Source of the DNA: Antilocapra americana
Taxonomy: Eukaryota; Chordata; Mammalia; Artiodactyla; Antilocapridae
DNA length: 64,000 nt
Reading direction: 5' to 3'
Assembly: GCA_007570785.1 (NCBI GenBank)
Contig: ML664174.1
Coordinates: forward strand, 5,903,402-5,967,401
Below are positions 12,608 through 23,939 of this stretch, piece by piece. How positions within the stretch are numbered: the first letter of the stretch is position 1; every line of letters begins with the position of its first letter. Both the position numbers and the translations under genes were made by a program. The notes below the pieces were generated by a model. That model saw only the letters and a list, made by a program, of their open reading frames with translations, was not told the origin of the DNA and did no database searches.

Positions 12608-12735
12608 CTGAACAAAAAACTCAGATCTTCAGTTGCACTAGCTACATTCTAGTGCTCTTTAGTCATATGTGGCTGGTGGCTGTCAGACAGACATGGAAGC
12701 TGCCACCTGCACAGAAAGTTCTATGAGGCAGGACT
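12608..12735 (-). mobile_element. hAT-type MITE fragment (Charlie group, family unsure)
   Basis: It carries AGTTGCACTAGCTACATT, AGTCATATGTGGCTGGTGGC and GCACAGAAAGTTCTAT, the reverse complement of the 'aactttctgt..agccacatgtggct..' pattern of a common mammalian non-autonomous hAT element. Confidence 0.7.
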
Positions 12736-13061
12736 GTGACTGGGCTGTGCTGACTTGCTATCATTTTAGTCATGCCGTCTAAACCATTAATACAATTATC
12801 GACTATTAATAAAATAAATAAAAATAAACTAATAAAATAGCTACAAACCTGCTATTTTTCAAACCTATGTCTTCTACCCTCTCTGCCTACTCAGCTTGCC
12901 TGCCCCTGAGGGGAGGGTGGCAATTAATCCCGAGGCTCTGGAAAGGAATAGGAGCCCAGCAGAGCAGAGAGGCTGAGGCCAGGCACTCAGCCCTGTCCTC
13001 GGGCCCCTCTGTACCTTCCTTGAGGCATCTATGCAGATTTAGGGCCTGGCAAACCCCTCAG
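12736..13061. other. Unassigned DNA with AT-rich tract
   Basis: A (TAAA/ATAA)-rich tract lies at about 12800-12840. Nothing else recognised. Confidence 0.5.
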
Positions 13062-13385
13062 GGGTCTTCCATGGTAGCTTAGCTGGTAAAGAATCCACCT
13101 GCAATACAGAAGTCCCCAGTTAGATTTCTGCGTCGGGAAGATCCCCTGGAGAAGGGATAGGCTATCCACTCCAGTATTCTTGGGCTTCCCTAGTGGCTCA
13201 GACAGTAAAGAGACTTCCTGCATTGCACGAGACCTGGGTTCGATCCCTGGGTTGGGAAGATCCCCTGGAGGAGGGCATGGCAACCCACTCCAGTATTCTT
13301 GCCTCGAGAATCTCCATGGACAGAGGAGCCTGGTGGGTTACTGTCCACAGTGTTGCAGAGAGTTGGACACGACTGTGTGACTAAG
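13062..13385 (+). mobile_element. Dimeric Bov-tA SINE
   Basis: A truncated first unit (13062-13182, tRNA half) is joined directly to a complete second unit starting GGGCTTCCCTAGTGGCTCAG at about 13183. Open frames over it are spurious. Confidence 0.93.
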
Positions 13386-13882
13386 CTACAAACCCTTCAG
13401 GGCAGCAGGGTCATGGGGCCTGACTCCCTCACCCATCCAGGCAGGCGCAGAGGTTGTTCTTTCAGTCCCTCAGGCCTCTGAATAGGCCCTGTGAGTGAGC
13501 TTTGTGCAGAAGCATGCGGAAAGGCGCTCTGTCTGGGAGCCCGGGAGCTGCTCCGAGCCCTGCACAGAGGCCAGCCCTGTGCAGCTCTGCCCAGAGAGGT
13601 CGGCTGTGGAGGGGCAGCGAGCTCCGGCGGCACACATCACCTCCCTGTTCTCATGCTGGCTTGTGTGGGACGGACCGTCATCCTTGGTTACCCTACTGGG
13701 AAAGAGGGAGCCGAAGGATACGAGAATCAGAGCTGCATGCACTGCAGGGGGCTGTGTGCAGTCTAACTGGAGTCTGGCAGCTACCCGGGGAGGCAGGTGG
13801 GATTCCCTATGATCATCTCCTCTGGCGGACTGAGATGACTGACGGGCACAGGGAAACTGGCCCTGGGCACCCAGGCTTACTT
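13386..13882. other. Unassigned GC-rich DNA
   Basis: Frames of 130-140 codons occur on both strands at 13470-13912. They overlap each other, which argues for chance in GC-rich DNA. Confidence 0.5.
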
Positions 13883-13940
13883 GACAGAGCAAGTAAGTGC
13901 CTTGTCCTTTGATTGGATCCCCACTCCACTGCTAGCACTG
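13883..13940 (+). repeat. Local direct repeat, copy A
   Basis: About 58 bases are nearly identical (six to seven differences including one indel) to 17461-17520. Both copies begin GACAGAGCAAGTAAGTGCCT, which contains a good splice-donor match (CAA|GTAAGT). Similarity stops abruptly on both sides. I do not recognise a repeat family. Confidence 0.7.
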
Positions 13941-14059
13941 ATGGTGGCAGATACAGAGGCTGTCTGAAGTTCAGTGAGCAGGTCTCTTGGTCTCTCCAAG
14001 AAACTGAGGATCTCAGATCTGAACTTGCCCTGCCTGAGCCCCTTCACTCTGCACTGGAC

Positions 14060-14205
14060 ACGTGGACTTATTCCTCTGGACTCTCCCTTAAGTGGAACTC
14101 CCAGAAGACAGGGATCTTGTTCTGTTCCTTGCAAGAGCCAGTACCTGGACCATGCCTGGCACTAAGAAGGCCCTGAACAGACATCAGATGGATGGGTGAA
14201 GGGCT
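14060..14205 (+). mobile_element. LINE2 (L2) 3' fragment
   Basis: The pattern 'agaagacagggatcttgttctgtt', 'agtacctggaccatgcctggcac' and 'aagaaggccctgaacag' corresponds to the L2 3' end (gcctggcacatagtagg-like block). Confidence 0.75.
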
Positions 14206-15949
14206 GGGGTTGAAGGGGGCTGAAGGCAGGCACAGCAGTGTCACCCAGGTCCTGTCTGCTGTGAGACAGTTAACTGCCTGGGAGAAAAAGAGGTGATGCC
14301 AGAGCTGGGACAGTACCATCCCTGTTCAGGACAGTCTCTATTTCCTCCTTACCAGCACCAGTATGTAGAGAAGAGAGGCTGATCATTTGGCACTGGTGCT
14401 CCACCAGGACCCCAGACCTGAGAGCCAGTCTCCGGCTCCTCTCTTGTCCCTTGGTCTTGGTGGTTGGAAGCCAGAAACTCACTCCCGGGGCTGACTTCCG
14501 GTGCAGGCGAGAGCCCCACGGGCTCTGGGCAGACAGGCTGGGGCTGGGTGGAGGCTGTAACTGTAGCAGGAGCCGTGTGTCAGAGGGGCTGGGGCTACAC
14601 AAGAAGACCTCAGCCAGGGTGAAATAAATCTGCCCATCCTCCCCCACTTGCCTGCCCTCTCCCCCGACCTGTACAGGTTTGCAATTCATCTGGGGTCCTC
14701 AGATGCTGTTCCTGCTATCAGATGATGAAAATGGAGCTTCATCTTGAAGCAAGAAAGAAGTAGCTCGCTTCTCCCCTTCCGACTCCATTCGAGCCCCTTC
14801 CCTCCCCCCTTACCATGTGTTCTTGAAACCTGGGGCTCTTCCAAGTCCTAAATGTGCTGGAAAGTATATCCCAGAGCAGCTGCGAACCTGCTCAGGCTGC
14901 AGTGGCCCGGGGTGAATCAGAAACCAAGAGACAGGCAAGCTAACAATGCAGACCCTTGTTCATGCACCGAGAGAGATCACCATCGGTGCTGGGGCTCCTG
15001 GGAATGAGGGGCAGTGAGCTCATCCCCCCATGCCCACACACACGCACAATCATATGTACACACATACTCACACCCACCATTTGCCTCCTGGTACTATCCA
15101 CACACCTTGCCCAGCAGAGTAGACCCTGGGAGAGGTGGTCCTTAGTGGGCCCTAGTCCATGATGACTGGCCAGCTGGGCTAGCCTCTCTCTAAGCTGCTT
15201 CTATCCCAGCTGCCTGCTCTTTCCCTCTAACTTAACTGGGAAGGCAGTTGGGGGGAGCTGGAAGGGGGGGTTTGCATGAAGCCAAATGGATTGGGATTGT
15301 CTCAGCTTCCCTCTGAGCTGGCGGACCATGAAGGACAATGGGATGCACAGCCAAAGGGGCTTCTTGGAGCCCAAGAAGATCTTGGGAAGCCTGTTTGCAG
15401 GAACCAGACACCTTGAAAAAAAAAAGAATTTGCAGACGAGTCTCAAAGCAGGCCAGTCACAGAGTTGGCAGCTGCTCAAGGCCGCGGTGGAGTCAGGGGC
15501 CTTTCCATCAGGCCTGATTACAACCACTCACGATCCTGGCCAACTGCAGGCATTAAGTGCCAAGTACCTACGGGGGTCTGAACCACCCACAGAAACTGCC
15601 CTTTTCACACTCACCACATCCTGGTGAGGTGGGGGCAGGGGGCGGGTTCTCCTTCTACCGCAAATGGACAAACTGAGGCTCAGGGCCACCTGACTGCCAG
15701 ATGCTGCTGGTGACAAAACACAAAGCTCAGTCCCTTAACCCAGTTCCTAAAGGTGAGGTTCCTTCCACCAGCTGCCTCCCACGAGCCTGGTGTAAAGGCA
15801 GGCGAGGAGGAAGGCTTAATAAAAACATTCCCTAAGGTAAACATATTTCCAGGGCCTCATCTTCCCTTGTGAGGCAGACATGGTGCAAACTCCAGAGTGT
15901 TTCCAGGATAAAAATAGGCCTCAGTTCCAAGACTGATGCAGATGGATCC
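14206..15949. other. Unassigned DNA with one MIR fragment
   Basis: At 15655-15740 'caaatggacaaactgaggctcag' is an antisense MIR core. A CA-rich degenerate tract lies at about 15030-15075. No exon is recognised. Confidence 0.5.
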
Positions 15950-16530
15950 CATCCACTCCGAAGCACCGGGGTCATGTCCAACTCCGCTCTCTTTCTTTGT
16001 CCCCCATCCGCCACTGTGTCTGAGTTTTGCATGTTCTGTCTCAGAGAGGGCTCCCAAATCCTGCCTCTTCCTTCCATCCCCAAGCACCACTGCTTTAATT
16101 CAAGCTCCCATCATCTTTTTCTCAATTACCACCATACCTGCTCACCCCACCCTCCCTGCCACCATCCTATCATACCAAAAATGCATCTGCTCACGACACT
16201 TCCCAGCCTGAAAGTCTCCTTGTTTTCCCTTATCCCCAGGCTCATGTGCAAGCATCTTAGCCACACAAGACCCTTTATAAACTGGGGCCAGCTCCAGTTC
16301 ACCCTCATCACCTGTTGTCTCCCTGGGTACCTGCCACACCAGGCACATGGAATTGTCCCCTGATGCACCTGTTCCTTTGTACATGCCATTCTCTCTGCTG
16401 AGAATACCCTTCCCTCCCCCTAATACTGTCTCTACCCAGAAATGCATATCTGTCCTTTAGAACCCAGTACAAATGCCCTCTAACTCCATGCACGGCCCCA
16501 AGTTTGCACCTCTTTTGTAAGACTTCTTAA
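15950..16530 (+). mobile_element. LINE2 (L2) fragment
   Basis: C/T-rich DNA with the L2 order: 'aaactggggccagctccag..', 'cacaccaggcacatgg', 'cctttgtacatgccattctctctgctgagaatacccttcc', then 'cctttagaacccagtacaaatgcc'. The 164-codon open frame across it is part of the L2 relic or chance. Confidence 0.75.
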
Positions 16531-16565
16531 AAAAACAACAACCTGTAACCATCAATTACATATTT

Positions 16566-16755
16566 GTCTATCCCCTGGGGTGATTTTGCATTCTGGGGAC
16601 TTTTGGCCATGTCTGGAGACAACTTTGGGCAGCACTATTACTGTCATCTAGAGGGTAGAGGCCAGGGATGCTACTCAACACTGTACAATGCACAGGATGG
16701 CCCCAGGATTATTTAGCCCCACATATTTATAATACCAAGATTGAGCCACTCTGTA
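16566..16755 (+). mobile_element. MER20 (hAT-Charlie MITE)
   Basis: TTTTGGCCATGTCTGGAGACA, 'agagggtagaggccagggatgct', 'caatgcacaggatggcccc' and 'accaagattgagccactctg' follow the MER20 consensus almost end to end. Confidence 0.88.
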
Positions 16756-17460
16756 TTAGAATGTATATCTCTAAGGTGACTTATTTGTGTCTTTTTGTCT
16801 GCAGTGCTTGGCCTAAAGAGGAATCTGACAAACACATGGGCAGTCTGACTAATAGGTTTATGTCCTCTCCATCTATAACATGGGGGTCACTTTGAGACTA
16901 GGTAATTAGAACTTAAGAAAGTTGACCAATAGTGAGGAGTATATTGAAAAGGAGGGAATAAAACATATACTTGAATTGACGTTTGCATTCACTGCAGGAA
17001 AGGATCTATTTAATACCATTGGAGTAGATGTCAAGTTTGGCATGAACACATATCTCCTCCGTAGCATCTGTTTTTTAATTAGACAGAAACCTGTCATTGA
17101 GAAGTACCAGGTGAATTCTTTCAATGCAGGCTCATGGCAGGAGTTGACTCTTATTAGGGCAGAGGACTCCAGGACTGGCTTCATGTCCTGCTGGTGGGAT
17201 AGGACCAACTTGGAGTCATTACAGATAGAATCTATAAAAATGATTAAAGTTCTGGAAGCCTAGGCCTGATGAAGAAATGCAAAGGAATAATTTTGTTTAA
17301 TCTCAAGCAAGTGATGGCTGAAGGGAGTCCTAGTGGCTGTACTTCAGTAACACAGGAGGTTTCTAAGTGGAGGATATGACCAGCCACTCTTTGGTGCCCA
17401 GGACTGAAGAAGAAGAAGCCTGTGGGAGTAGGGGGAGGGATGGAGGTTAAATGGTCCCTG
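16756..17460. other. Unassigned DNA
   Basis: A 113-codon plus frame (16922-17263) has unremarkable composition, no recognised domain, and a 100-codon frame opposite. It is not called as a gene. Confidence 0.5.
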
Positions 17461-17520
17461 GACAGAGCAAGTAAGTGCCTTTTTCCTTTGATTATATCCC
17501 CACTCCACTACTGGCACTGT
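17461..17520 (+). repeat. Local direct repeat, copy B
   Basis: Partner of 13883-13940, in the same orientation 3.6 kb away, with the shared donor-like GTAAGT at 17471-17476. Confidence 0.7.
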
Positions 17521-17721
17521 TGAAGCTCTGGGGAGAGGGCTGGCCAGATTTCAGGCCTTGCTTCTAGAACTTTCCTTTGAACTGGGGAAGCAGGAAAGAC
17601 AAGGGGAGCCTGGGAGGCAGAGGGCAGGAATATCAGGGAGGAAAAAAAGGCGAGAAAGGAGAAAGGAAAGCAAGAGCAGAGAGGCAGCTGGAGAGACATC
17701 AGGAAAATGTCGAGGCCTCCG

Positions 17722-17753
17722 CATCTGGAAAACAGACCAGGGGCTATATTTAG
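17722..17753 (+). promoter_or_regulatory. E-box plus MEF2 motif pair
   Basis: CATCTG at 17722-17727 lies 16 bases before a perfect MEF2 site, CTATATTTAG, at 17744-17753. The pairing resembles muscle regulatory modules, where MyoD-family and MEF2 proteins cooperate. This is motif evidence only. Confidence 0.3.
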
Positions 17754-18192
17754 ACTGCCATGACTTGCAATAATTTGTGCAAGGGGGGAAAAAGGAAAAT
17801 GTGAAGCTGGCATCGTTTCAGGGAGGGAATGAGTTATAAGAAAAGAACGGCTTGATAAGGGAGAGCCGTGCACGAAGCCTCAGCCCTGGGCCCCGAGGAA
17901 AGAGCGTCTGAGCAGAGCAGGCCGTCAAGAGTGAGTGATGGTGTTTATGGAGCCTGATCCAGCTCATGCCCATGTCCCCGGACAAGCCCTGTGCTCTCCA
18001 CCAAGGGCACCAGTACATTCCTGGGTGTGCCAGGTGGCCCGTCAGCCACGGCACCGAGATGTGGCAGAAGATGCCACAGGGGTCTTTCTGGAGAGTGAGG
18101 GCCGAGGCAGGGGTTCGGCATGGGGGCTCAGAGCTCCGTGAGCAGCACTCTGTAAATCCTAGGAATTTGTATATATTGCAGAGGCCTTTCTC

Positions 18193-18210
18193 CAGCTGGA
18201 TTATAAATAG
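18193..18210 (+). promoter_or_regulatory. CAGCTG E-box adjoining MEF2 motif
   Basis: CAGCTG (18193-18198, the MyoD-preferred E-box) is followed two bases later by TTATAAATAG (18201-18210), an exact MEF2 consensus. The close spacing makes this the best single enhancer-like pair in the window. Confidence 0.35.
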
Positions 18211-18269
18211 AGGATTAGTTCAAAGGCAGGCAGCCTTTTAAAGAGATGGTGCCAAAAGAAGCCTGCAAA

Positions 18270-18480
18270 CCAAATACAGTAAAACCTCCTTAAGCCCCTG
18301 TTGCTTTATTCCAAATAGCATATAAGTCAAAGCAACAGGATTTCCCCGGCTAAGTGCTCCATCGTCCTTTAGGAAAAAGTCTAGGGGTTCAAATGGAGCT
18401 ATAATAAAACTTCAGTTATCCAGAATGGAATGTATTATTCCGGACAGTGGAACTTTCCGGCTAGCTCAAGGTTTGCCCTT
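18270..18480. mobile_element. Possible Tc/mariner-type DNA transposon relic
   Basis: The pieces 'acagtaaaacctccttaagc', 'acttcagttatccagaatgg' and 'attccggacagtggaac' resemble the short repeated TIR language of pogo/Kanga-like elements. Ends and family are not certain. Confidence 0.35.
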
Positions 18481-20664
18481 TGAAACATTACATTTAAAAC
18501 ATAATTATTTTGAATGGAATTTAACAACAAAAAAAAAAGCATTCACTTCCTAGGTTTTGAGATGGAGTATGCTGATTTTAATTTAATGTTGTTATTATGC
18601 TTAAAGTTATCTTAATAAACTTTAGTTGCCATGCTGTTCTTCCAGTGGACCCAGGACTTTGGAGATATGTGTGGTCATTGTTTCTATCCCAAGTCTCTTC
18701 ATATTGTTGAGCTTTTGGGTCTACTTTTTATCAGGGAGTGTGCCATTTTACTCCATGACCTAACTTTTTTTGTCTGTTCTGGGTTGAGAAACCAGATATG
18801 CTAAGTCGTTAAAATTCTATGTAAACAGAAAGTAAACAGAATATAAGTGAGGAATTTAGCTCTTCTATTCCTATAGGATTTATTCAGTCTTTCTTAGAGG
18901 GTAATAGTTCATCTAGTTCTCTGGGGACAGTTGCTTTGAATTATATGCTACTTTAAATAAACCAATATGAGCCTATGCAGATAATTTTGGCTACTTAGAC
19001 GTCACTTGGCTCATCTCCAGGTTCTGGTCTGATTTTAGATAGTGAGGTGTCTGGGTAGTTATGTTTTGGGTAAGGGAAGTCTGATTCTCCTTTGAACCCT
19101 ATGTTCTCAAGGCCCTTGCATTTGAGGTCAATGGATTTTTTGCATGCCTGTATGAGAGGCTGGTAGTGTGATTAAACTCAGCACAGGAAAAAGACCATAA
19201 AGAATGACCCTACCCACTTGCTCATGAATGTCCCATTTTCTATGTGCTGGAAGATGATAATGATTTCCAGGCAGGATGCTAAGCAGAAGAGCCACAAGTA
19301 CCATCAAAAAATGGGAGGATAGGAAGGAATTGGGTTGTGTGTTTGTTCTAGGTAGAAATTGGATATTCAAAATGGATGGAAACAGATCAGGCCAACCTGG
19401 GAGGGCCTAAACCTCCTTGGGTTGTTTCTGCTATCTTCTGGTTAAACAGTGATAGTCTTTCTGTTAATCAGATTCAGTGCTGTGTCAAGTCCTCAAATAG
19501 CTGATCTCCCATCAGCGAAGTTCAGAGAGAGAATTAGCCTCCACCAAGGGAAGCGACTTTCTATTTTCCTAGACCAACAGACCAAAAGGGGACTCTCAGA
19601 TGCCCTGCAGCCCAGGTCACCACACCAAGGCAGCACACTCTGTTAGGGTGACTCAAGACAGGAGGAGTCTCACATTATTTCAGAGAGGGTCCTGAGAAGT
19701 GTTATTACAACTTTCTCTTATATAAGAGTTCAGGGTCAGACATTTTATTCTCATATCAGTGTCAGATTAAAAGACAGTTGGTCCCTTTGCTGAGATGTGC
19801 CTCATGGCCAATCTGCCCACTTGCTGAGCTGAGGAAAGGTGCCCTAGACAAACCATGCTTTGGAACACATAATCCATCTCCCTTCCACACATGATTGGAC
19901 CATGGGAGGGCACCCACTTATGGGTGACCCAACCAATGATGACCAATGGTTGAGATGGCCTGGCTCAAAAAGATAAGCCAGGATAAATCAATCCTTTCAG
20001 AGAAATCTAGGGTTGGAAGTGGAGAGACTGGGCCTATCAGACACCGACGTTGAAAATGTAGCTATGGTGGGGCCATGATGTTGGCTGAGAGCTGACTTTC
20101 CTACGGTTAAGCAGAAAGCAGAAGAAGTGGAGAGCAGAGGTTTGGAGAACGTGTAGAATGTGAAGTCACTAAAGGAGGGCTGGCTGAGCCCCTCACAGCT
20201 GTCTGTTCCTGTTCCTGAGTCCTTGTGGATTTCTACGATCTATCTAGAGGACGTCTCTTCTTTGCAACAGAGAGTGCTTTGTCTAAGACTGCCACAATCT
20301 CTTTAAAACGCCTGCTCAAACACCAGGAGCTCCAGGCTAGATCCATCTTAATATGTCCTTCTTCAACTCGAGGAATTCCAAGTCTTTAACGTTTCCTCAG
20401 AGGACCAATTTTACAAGGCTTTAATCTTTAGGTTGTCTTTCTCTGATCCCTCCTAAAGATTTCCAAATTCTTCCTGTCCCATTGCTCTGTCTGGGGCCAG
20501 GGTTGCCCTTGGGGATGGCCAGGACTGATTGCAAGGCACACTGTACTCCCAGCCGTCCACCCTAGGATCGCACTGTGCTTGATTTCCTAATAACAGAGCT
20601 GTCTGGATGACTGACATGCAGACCTGCTTCTCCCCTAACCTGATACCCCTCCAGGGTCATCACT
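18481..20664. other. Unassigned AT-rich DNA
   Basis: Contains an A-run near 18529. About 19860-20030 ('catgattggaccatgggagggcaccc') looks like an old interspersed repeat that I cannot name. No exon or RNA gene recognised. Confidence 0.5.
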
Positions 20665-20790
20665 GTTACAAAATGTCAGCGCAGCAAGGGGCTCAGCAGT
20701 TATCTAGCCTAACCCTGTCATTTTAGTAATGAGGAAACTGAGTCCCAGAGAGCTACATAACTTGCACAAGTTTGGGCAGAGGTGAATAAC
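20665..20790 (-). mobile_element. MIR-type SINE
   Basis: 'agtaatgaggaaactgagtcccagagagctacataacttgc' is the antisense MIR core. The adjoining 'agttatctagcctaaccctgtcatttt' fits the MIR3/MIRc variant. Confidence 0.8.
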
Positions 20791-20799
20791 TTGCTTTTC

Positions 20800-20801
<2 letters not shown>

Positions 20802-20838
<37 letters not shown>
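20802..20838. repeat. (GT)n microsatellite, about 18 units
   Basis: An uninterrupted GT dinucleotide run, likely polymorphic in length. Confidence 0.98.
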
Positions 20839-20839
<1 letters not shown>

Positions 20840-21476
20840 TTTTGCTTAATCCCACTAGCTTATAAAAGTCTACAAGCTTCAGAGGGCATGCTGAGTTGTT
20901 AATATTCCAATTCAAATACATTATTTGTTATCTTTGATGACTGATAGACATGAGTGTGTAGATGGTCCACACAACTCAGTGTTCACCCACAGTGGAATGA
21001 ACCTCTAAATATCTCACTAATACTCAACTTTTATATGACTGGTCATGGAAGTAGGGTATATAAAAACTGATTTATTGGGGTAAGGGGAAAAGATTAGAAT
21101 ATTTATTTTTAAAAATTTAATTTGTTATCTTTTATAATGTACATATTATACTAAATATACACACATGCATATAAAGTATATGTTTATTTACTATTATATA
21201 TAATTTTAAAACTCCACAAATATATTTATATATATATATATATACATGTATTTGGAGGATCTTCAGGTTTTTTTATTACTAGGCTTGTGCAATCAAGATT
21301 TTAATACATAGTTCAAGTTCAGAGTTGCTGCTCACAAAGGCACCATATAATATAATGTTGTGGATTTTGTATATATTTATCCAAATTCTACCTCATGCAA
21401 TTTGGTGAACCAGAAGTACTTGTACTTCAAATGAAAAACTATAAAAATAAAAATGGCACAATTTTATTATTAATTA
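20839..21476. other. Unassigned AT-rich DNA
   Basis: Very AT-rich, with a (TA)n run at about 21222-21244. No family is assignable by eye. Confidence 0.5.
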
Positions 21477-21668
21477 TTGAAAGTCACTCAGTCGTGTCCA
21501 ACTCTTTGCAACCCCATGGACTATACAGTCCATGAAATTCTCCAGGCCAGAATACTGGAGTGGGTACCCTTTCCCTTCTCCAGAGGATCTTCCCAACCCA
21601 GGGATCAAACCCAGGTATCCCGCAATGCAGGCAGATTCTTTACCAGCTGAGCCACCAGGAGAGCACCA
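21477..21668 (-). mobile_element. Bov-tA type SINE
   Basis: Antisense, near full length, from GAAAGTCACTCAGTCGTGTC to the complement of the head (GCCACCAGGAGAGC). Confidence 0.95.
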
Positions 21669-21849
21669 ACTACAAAATACATTAAGCAAAATTAATCACT
21701 TCTGATTTTCCTTTTCTTTATAAAAAAGAAACCTCTTAGAAAAATAAGAAGAGACTTTTACTTTCTTAACATGAAAATGCTTCTTAAATCGAAAACCAAA
21801 GCTATTCTTTTTTAAAAATTTTATATTATTTACTTATTACATTTATTAT

Positions 21850-21992
21850 ATTAAATTTATTTATTTAGCTGTTATTATTTTGGGGGGGGCATGCCATATA
21901 TCTTGTGGGACCTTAGTTCCCTGATAGAGGTTGAACCCAGGCTTTTAGGAGTGAAAGCACTGAATCCTAATCACTGGACCACCAAGACTATG
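21850..21992 (-). mobile_element. CHR-type cetartiodactyl SINE
   Basis: Antisense. The (TTTA)n-rich tail is followed by 'gcatgccatat..cttgtgggaccttagttccctgat', 'gaggttgaacccaggc' and 'aatcactggaccaccaag', the reverse of the CHR tRNA-derived head. It differs from Bov-tA in lacking the BovB-like body. Confidence 0.85.
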
Positions 21993-22164
21993 CTTAATGG
22001 CACAACATTAGAGACACTGTCATTAAAAGTGGAGATAAAATAAAGATTACATGAAACTATACAATTTTATTATGTAAAAATCATTTGAAGTTTCTTCTAA
22101 TGCAATAAGACATGATACAATAATAAGAGGTAAAACTCCTAGAAAGGAGATGAATAAAATTAAG

Positions 22165-22347
22165 CTTTAGATGTAGGAGATATGGGTTTGATCCCTGGGT
22201 CAGGAAGATCCCCTAAAGAAGGGCATGGCAACCCACTCCAGTGTTCTTGCCTGGAGAACCCCATGGACAGAGGAGCCTGGGGCGCTACAGTCCAGGGGGT
22301 CACAAAGAGTTGCACACGAGTGAAGGGACTGAGCACACATGCACGCA
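22165..22347 (+). mobile_element. 5'-truncated Bov-tA SINE
   Basis: Starts inside the tRNA-like head (GGAGATATGGGTTTGATCCC) and continues to the tail (ACGAGTGAAGGGACTGAGCA). The A-box end is missing. Confidence 0.92.
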
Positions 22348-22469
22348 GAGTAGGTTAATGTAAGACACAAAAATAAAAGCCAACAAGTGAGGCAAATTAT
22401 GTCCATTTTTTCCAAAGACGTGAAAATAAATGGATAGACGTTCCCACATATTTAGAATTTTAATGTTGG

Positions 22470-22545
22470 AAGAAATCTTAAATATGTACCTGACCTACAG
22501 TAGGTGCTCAATGAATATTTTTTGAATATATGAATGATTAAATGA
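22470..22545 (+). mobile_element. L2/MIR-type 3' tail
   Basis: 'acctgacctacagtaggtgctcaatgaatattttttgaa' matches the terminal block shared by L2 and MIR elements. Confidence 0.65.
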
Positions 22546-22569
22546 CGTTGGTTAGTTCACTTTTAAGAA

Positions 22570-23700
22570 ACATGGATTTTTCTTTATGTATAAGATGAAG
22601 AGTGTCCATAAATCATTGAGAAGGGAAGGACTTTATTCAGCAAATAAAGCTGAAATAAATTAGAGATTTGAGAGAAAAATTTACTCAGAGACTCATTGGA
22701 CATCATTTCCAAATAAACTCCAAATGCTTTAAAGAGTAAAATATAAAAAGAAATAAACAAAAAACAGGTAAAAGTACCTACACAAACTTCTAGAGGAAAA
22801 TATAAGTGTATAAATGTATCTAATCTCTAAATGAGAGAGAACTCTAGACTCAAAGCAACTGGAAGGGTCGTGAAAAACTAGAGATTTGACTATATAAAAA
22901 ATGTTTAAACACCTTTACTTTGAAAATTATAGAAGCATAACTAAGAGGCAAACCACAAACTGGGAGAAGTATTTGCAATGAAATAGTGAATAACGCAAGG
23001 TTATTATCCTTTAAGAGTTTATATAGTTTGACAAGAAAAACAAAAAGATAAATGAGCAAAGGCAGGAACACATAGTTTATGTAAAAGGAAGTGCAAGAGA
23101 CCAACCTTTGGAAAGGAAGGACCAGATTCATTGGTAATCAAAACTTTGTGATCAATCATTTTCTTCCTATTAAAGAAGCAAAGTTTTGCTTATTTTGAAA
23201 TGAAATAACTCAAAGATGCCAGTTTTGTAGGGAAATAGGCATTCTTACTAGCATCACTTTACTGAAAAGACCTTTTGCCATATGTTTCTTGAAAATGTTC
23301 ATCAACTTTGATCCATTACTTCCACTCCTGAGAATTCTACCTATGGTAAGTTGGCTAGACTTAGCAAATAAAAATATAGAACAACTCAGTAAAATATGAA
23401 TTTCAGGTGTATAACAAATATGTTTTAAGAATAAGTTTGTTCCTGACAATATTTTGGGGACTAAAATACTAAAAAATTATTTATTGTTTCTCTGAAATAC
23501 AAATTTAACTGAGCATCCTATATTTTATCTGTTGATCCTTGTTTATGGAAATAATCCAAAATGCTGCAAAGATTCAAGCACAGATCTTTGTTATGATTTT
23601 ATTTATGATGATAGCAAAAATATCAAAAGAAAATAATCATAAAGTTCCAACGTAGAGAATGGGACAGGGTCTATGTCTGAAGTTTCTAATGACAATACTT
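22570..23700 (+). mobile_element. Old L1 (L1M-type) 3' region
   Basis: AT-rich with L1 ORF2-end and 3'-type blocks: 'caaaccacaaactgggagaagtatttgcaatg..', then 'tttgatccattacttccactcctgagaattctacc' and 'tttatttatgatgatagcaaaaatat'. The copy is heavily decayed. It is interrupted at about 23338-23540 by a palindromic MITE. Confidence 0.75.
23338..23540. mobile_element. Palindromic MITE nested in L1M
   Basis: The two halves are imperfect reverse complements: 'agcaaataaaaata..gaatttcaggtgtataac' against 'gtttctctgaaatacaaatttaactgagcatcctatatttta'. This is the layout of a known mammalian foldback-type non-autonomous DNA transposon whose name I do not recall with certainty. It splits the L1M consensus. 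Confidence 0.65.
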
Positions 23701-23704
23701 AAAC

Positions 23705-23902
23705 ATTGTTGTTCAGTCCGCCAAGTTGTGTTCGACTCTTCGCGACCCCATGACTGCAGCACACCAAGTTTCCCTGTCCCTCACCATCTCTCGGAGTTTG
23801 CACAAGCTCATGTTCATTAAAATAGTGATGCCATCCATCCTTCTCATCCTCTGTTGCCTTCATCTCCTTCTGCCTTGAATCTTTCCCAGCATCAAGGTCA
23901 TA
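23705..23902 (-). mobile_element. BovB (RTE LINE) 3' fragment
   Basis: Antisense, from the tail (TTGTTGTTCAGTC) through 'ccctgtccctcaccatctctcggagtt' to 'tctttcccagcatcaaggtc'. 5'-truncated. Confidence 0.92.
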
Positions 23903-23939
23903 AGAACAACACTTATAATAGGAAGTAAAGTTAAAGAAC

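Larger units (their letters stand above)
17521..18269. other. Unassigned DNA with muscle-type motifs
   Basis: A purine-rich tract (17630-17700) is followed by two MEF2/E-box clusters listed separately. No exon is recognised. Confidence 0.5.

Noticed and set aside
16922..17263. 113-codon frame
   Set aside because: Unremarkable composition, a similar-length frame on the other strand, no homology recognised.
20802..20838. GT run considered as a Z-DNA regulatory element
   Set aside because: Ordinary microsatellite; nothing around it suggests more.
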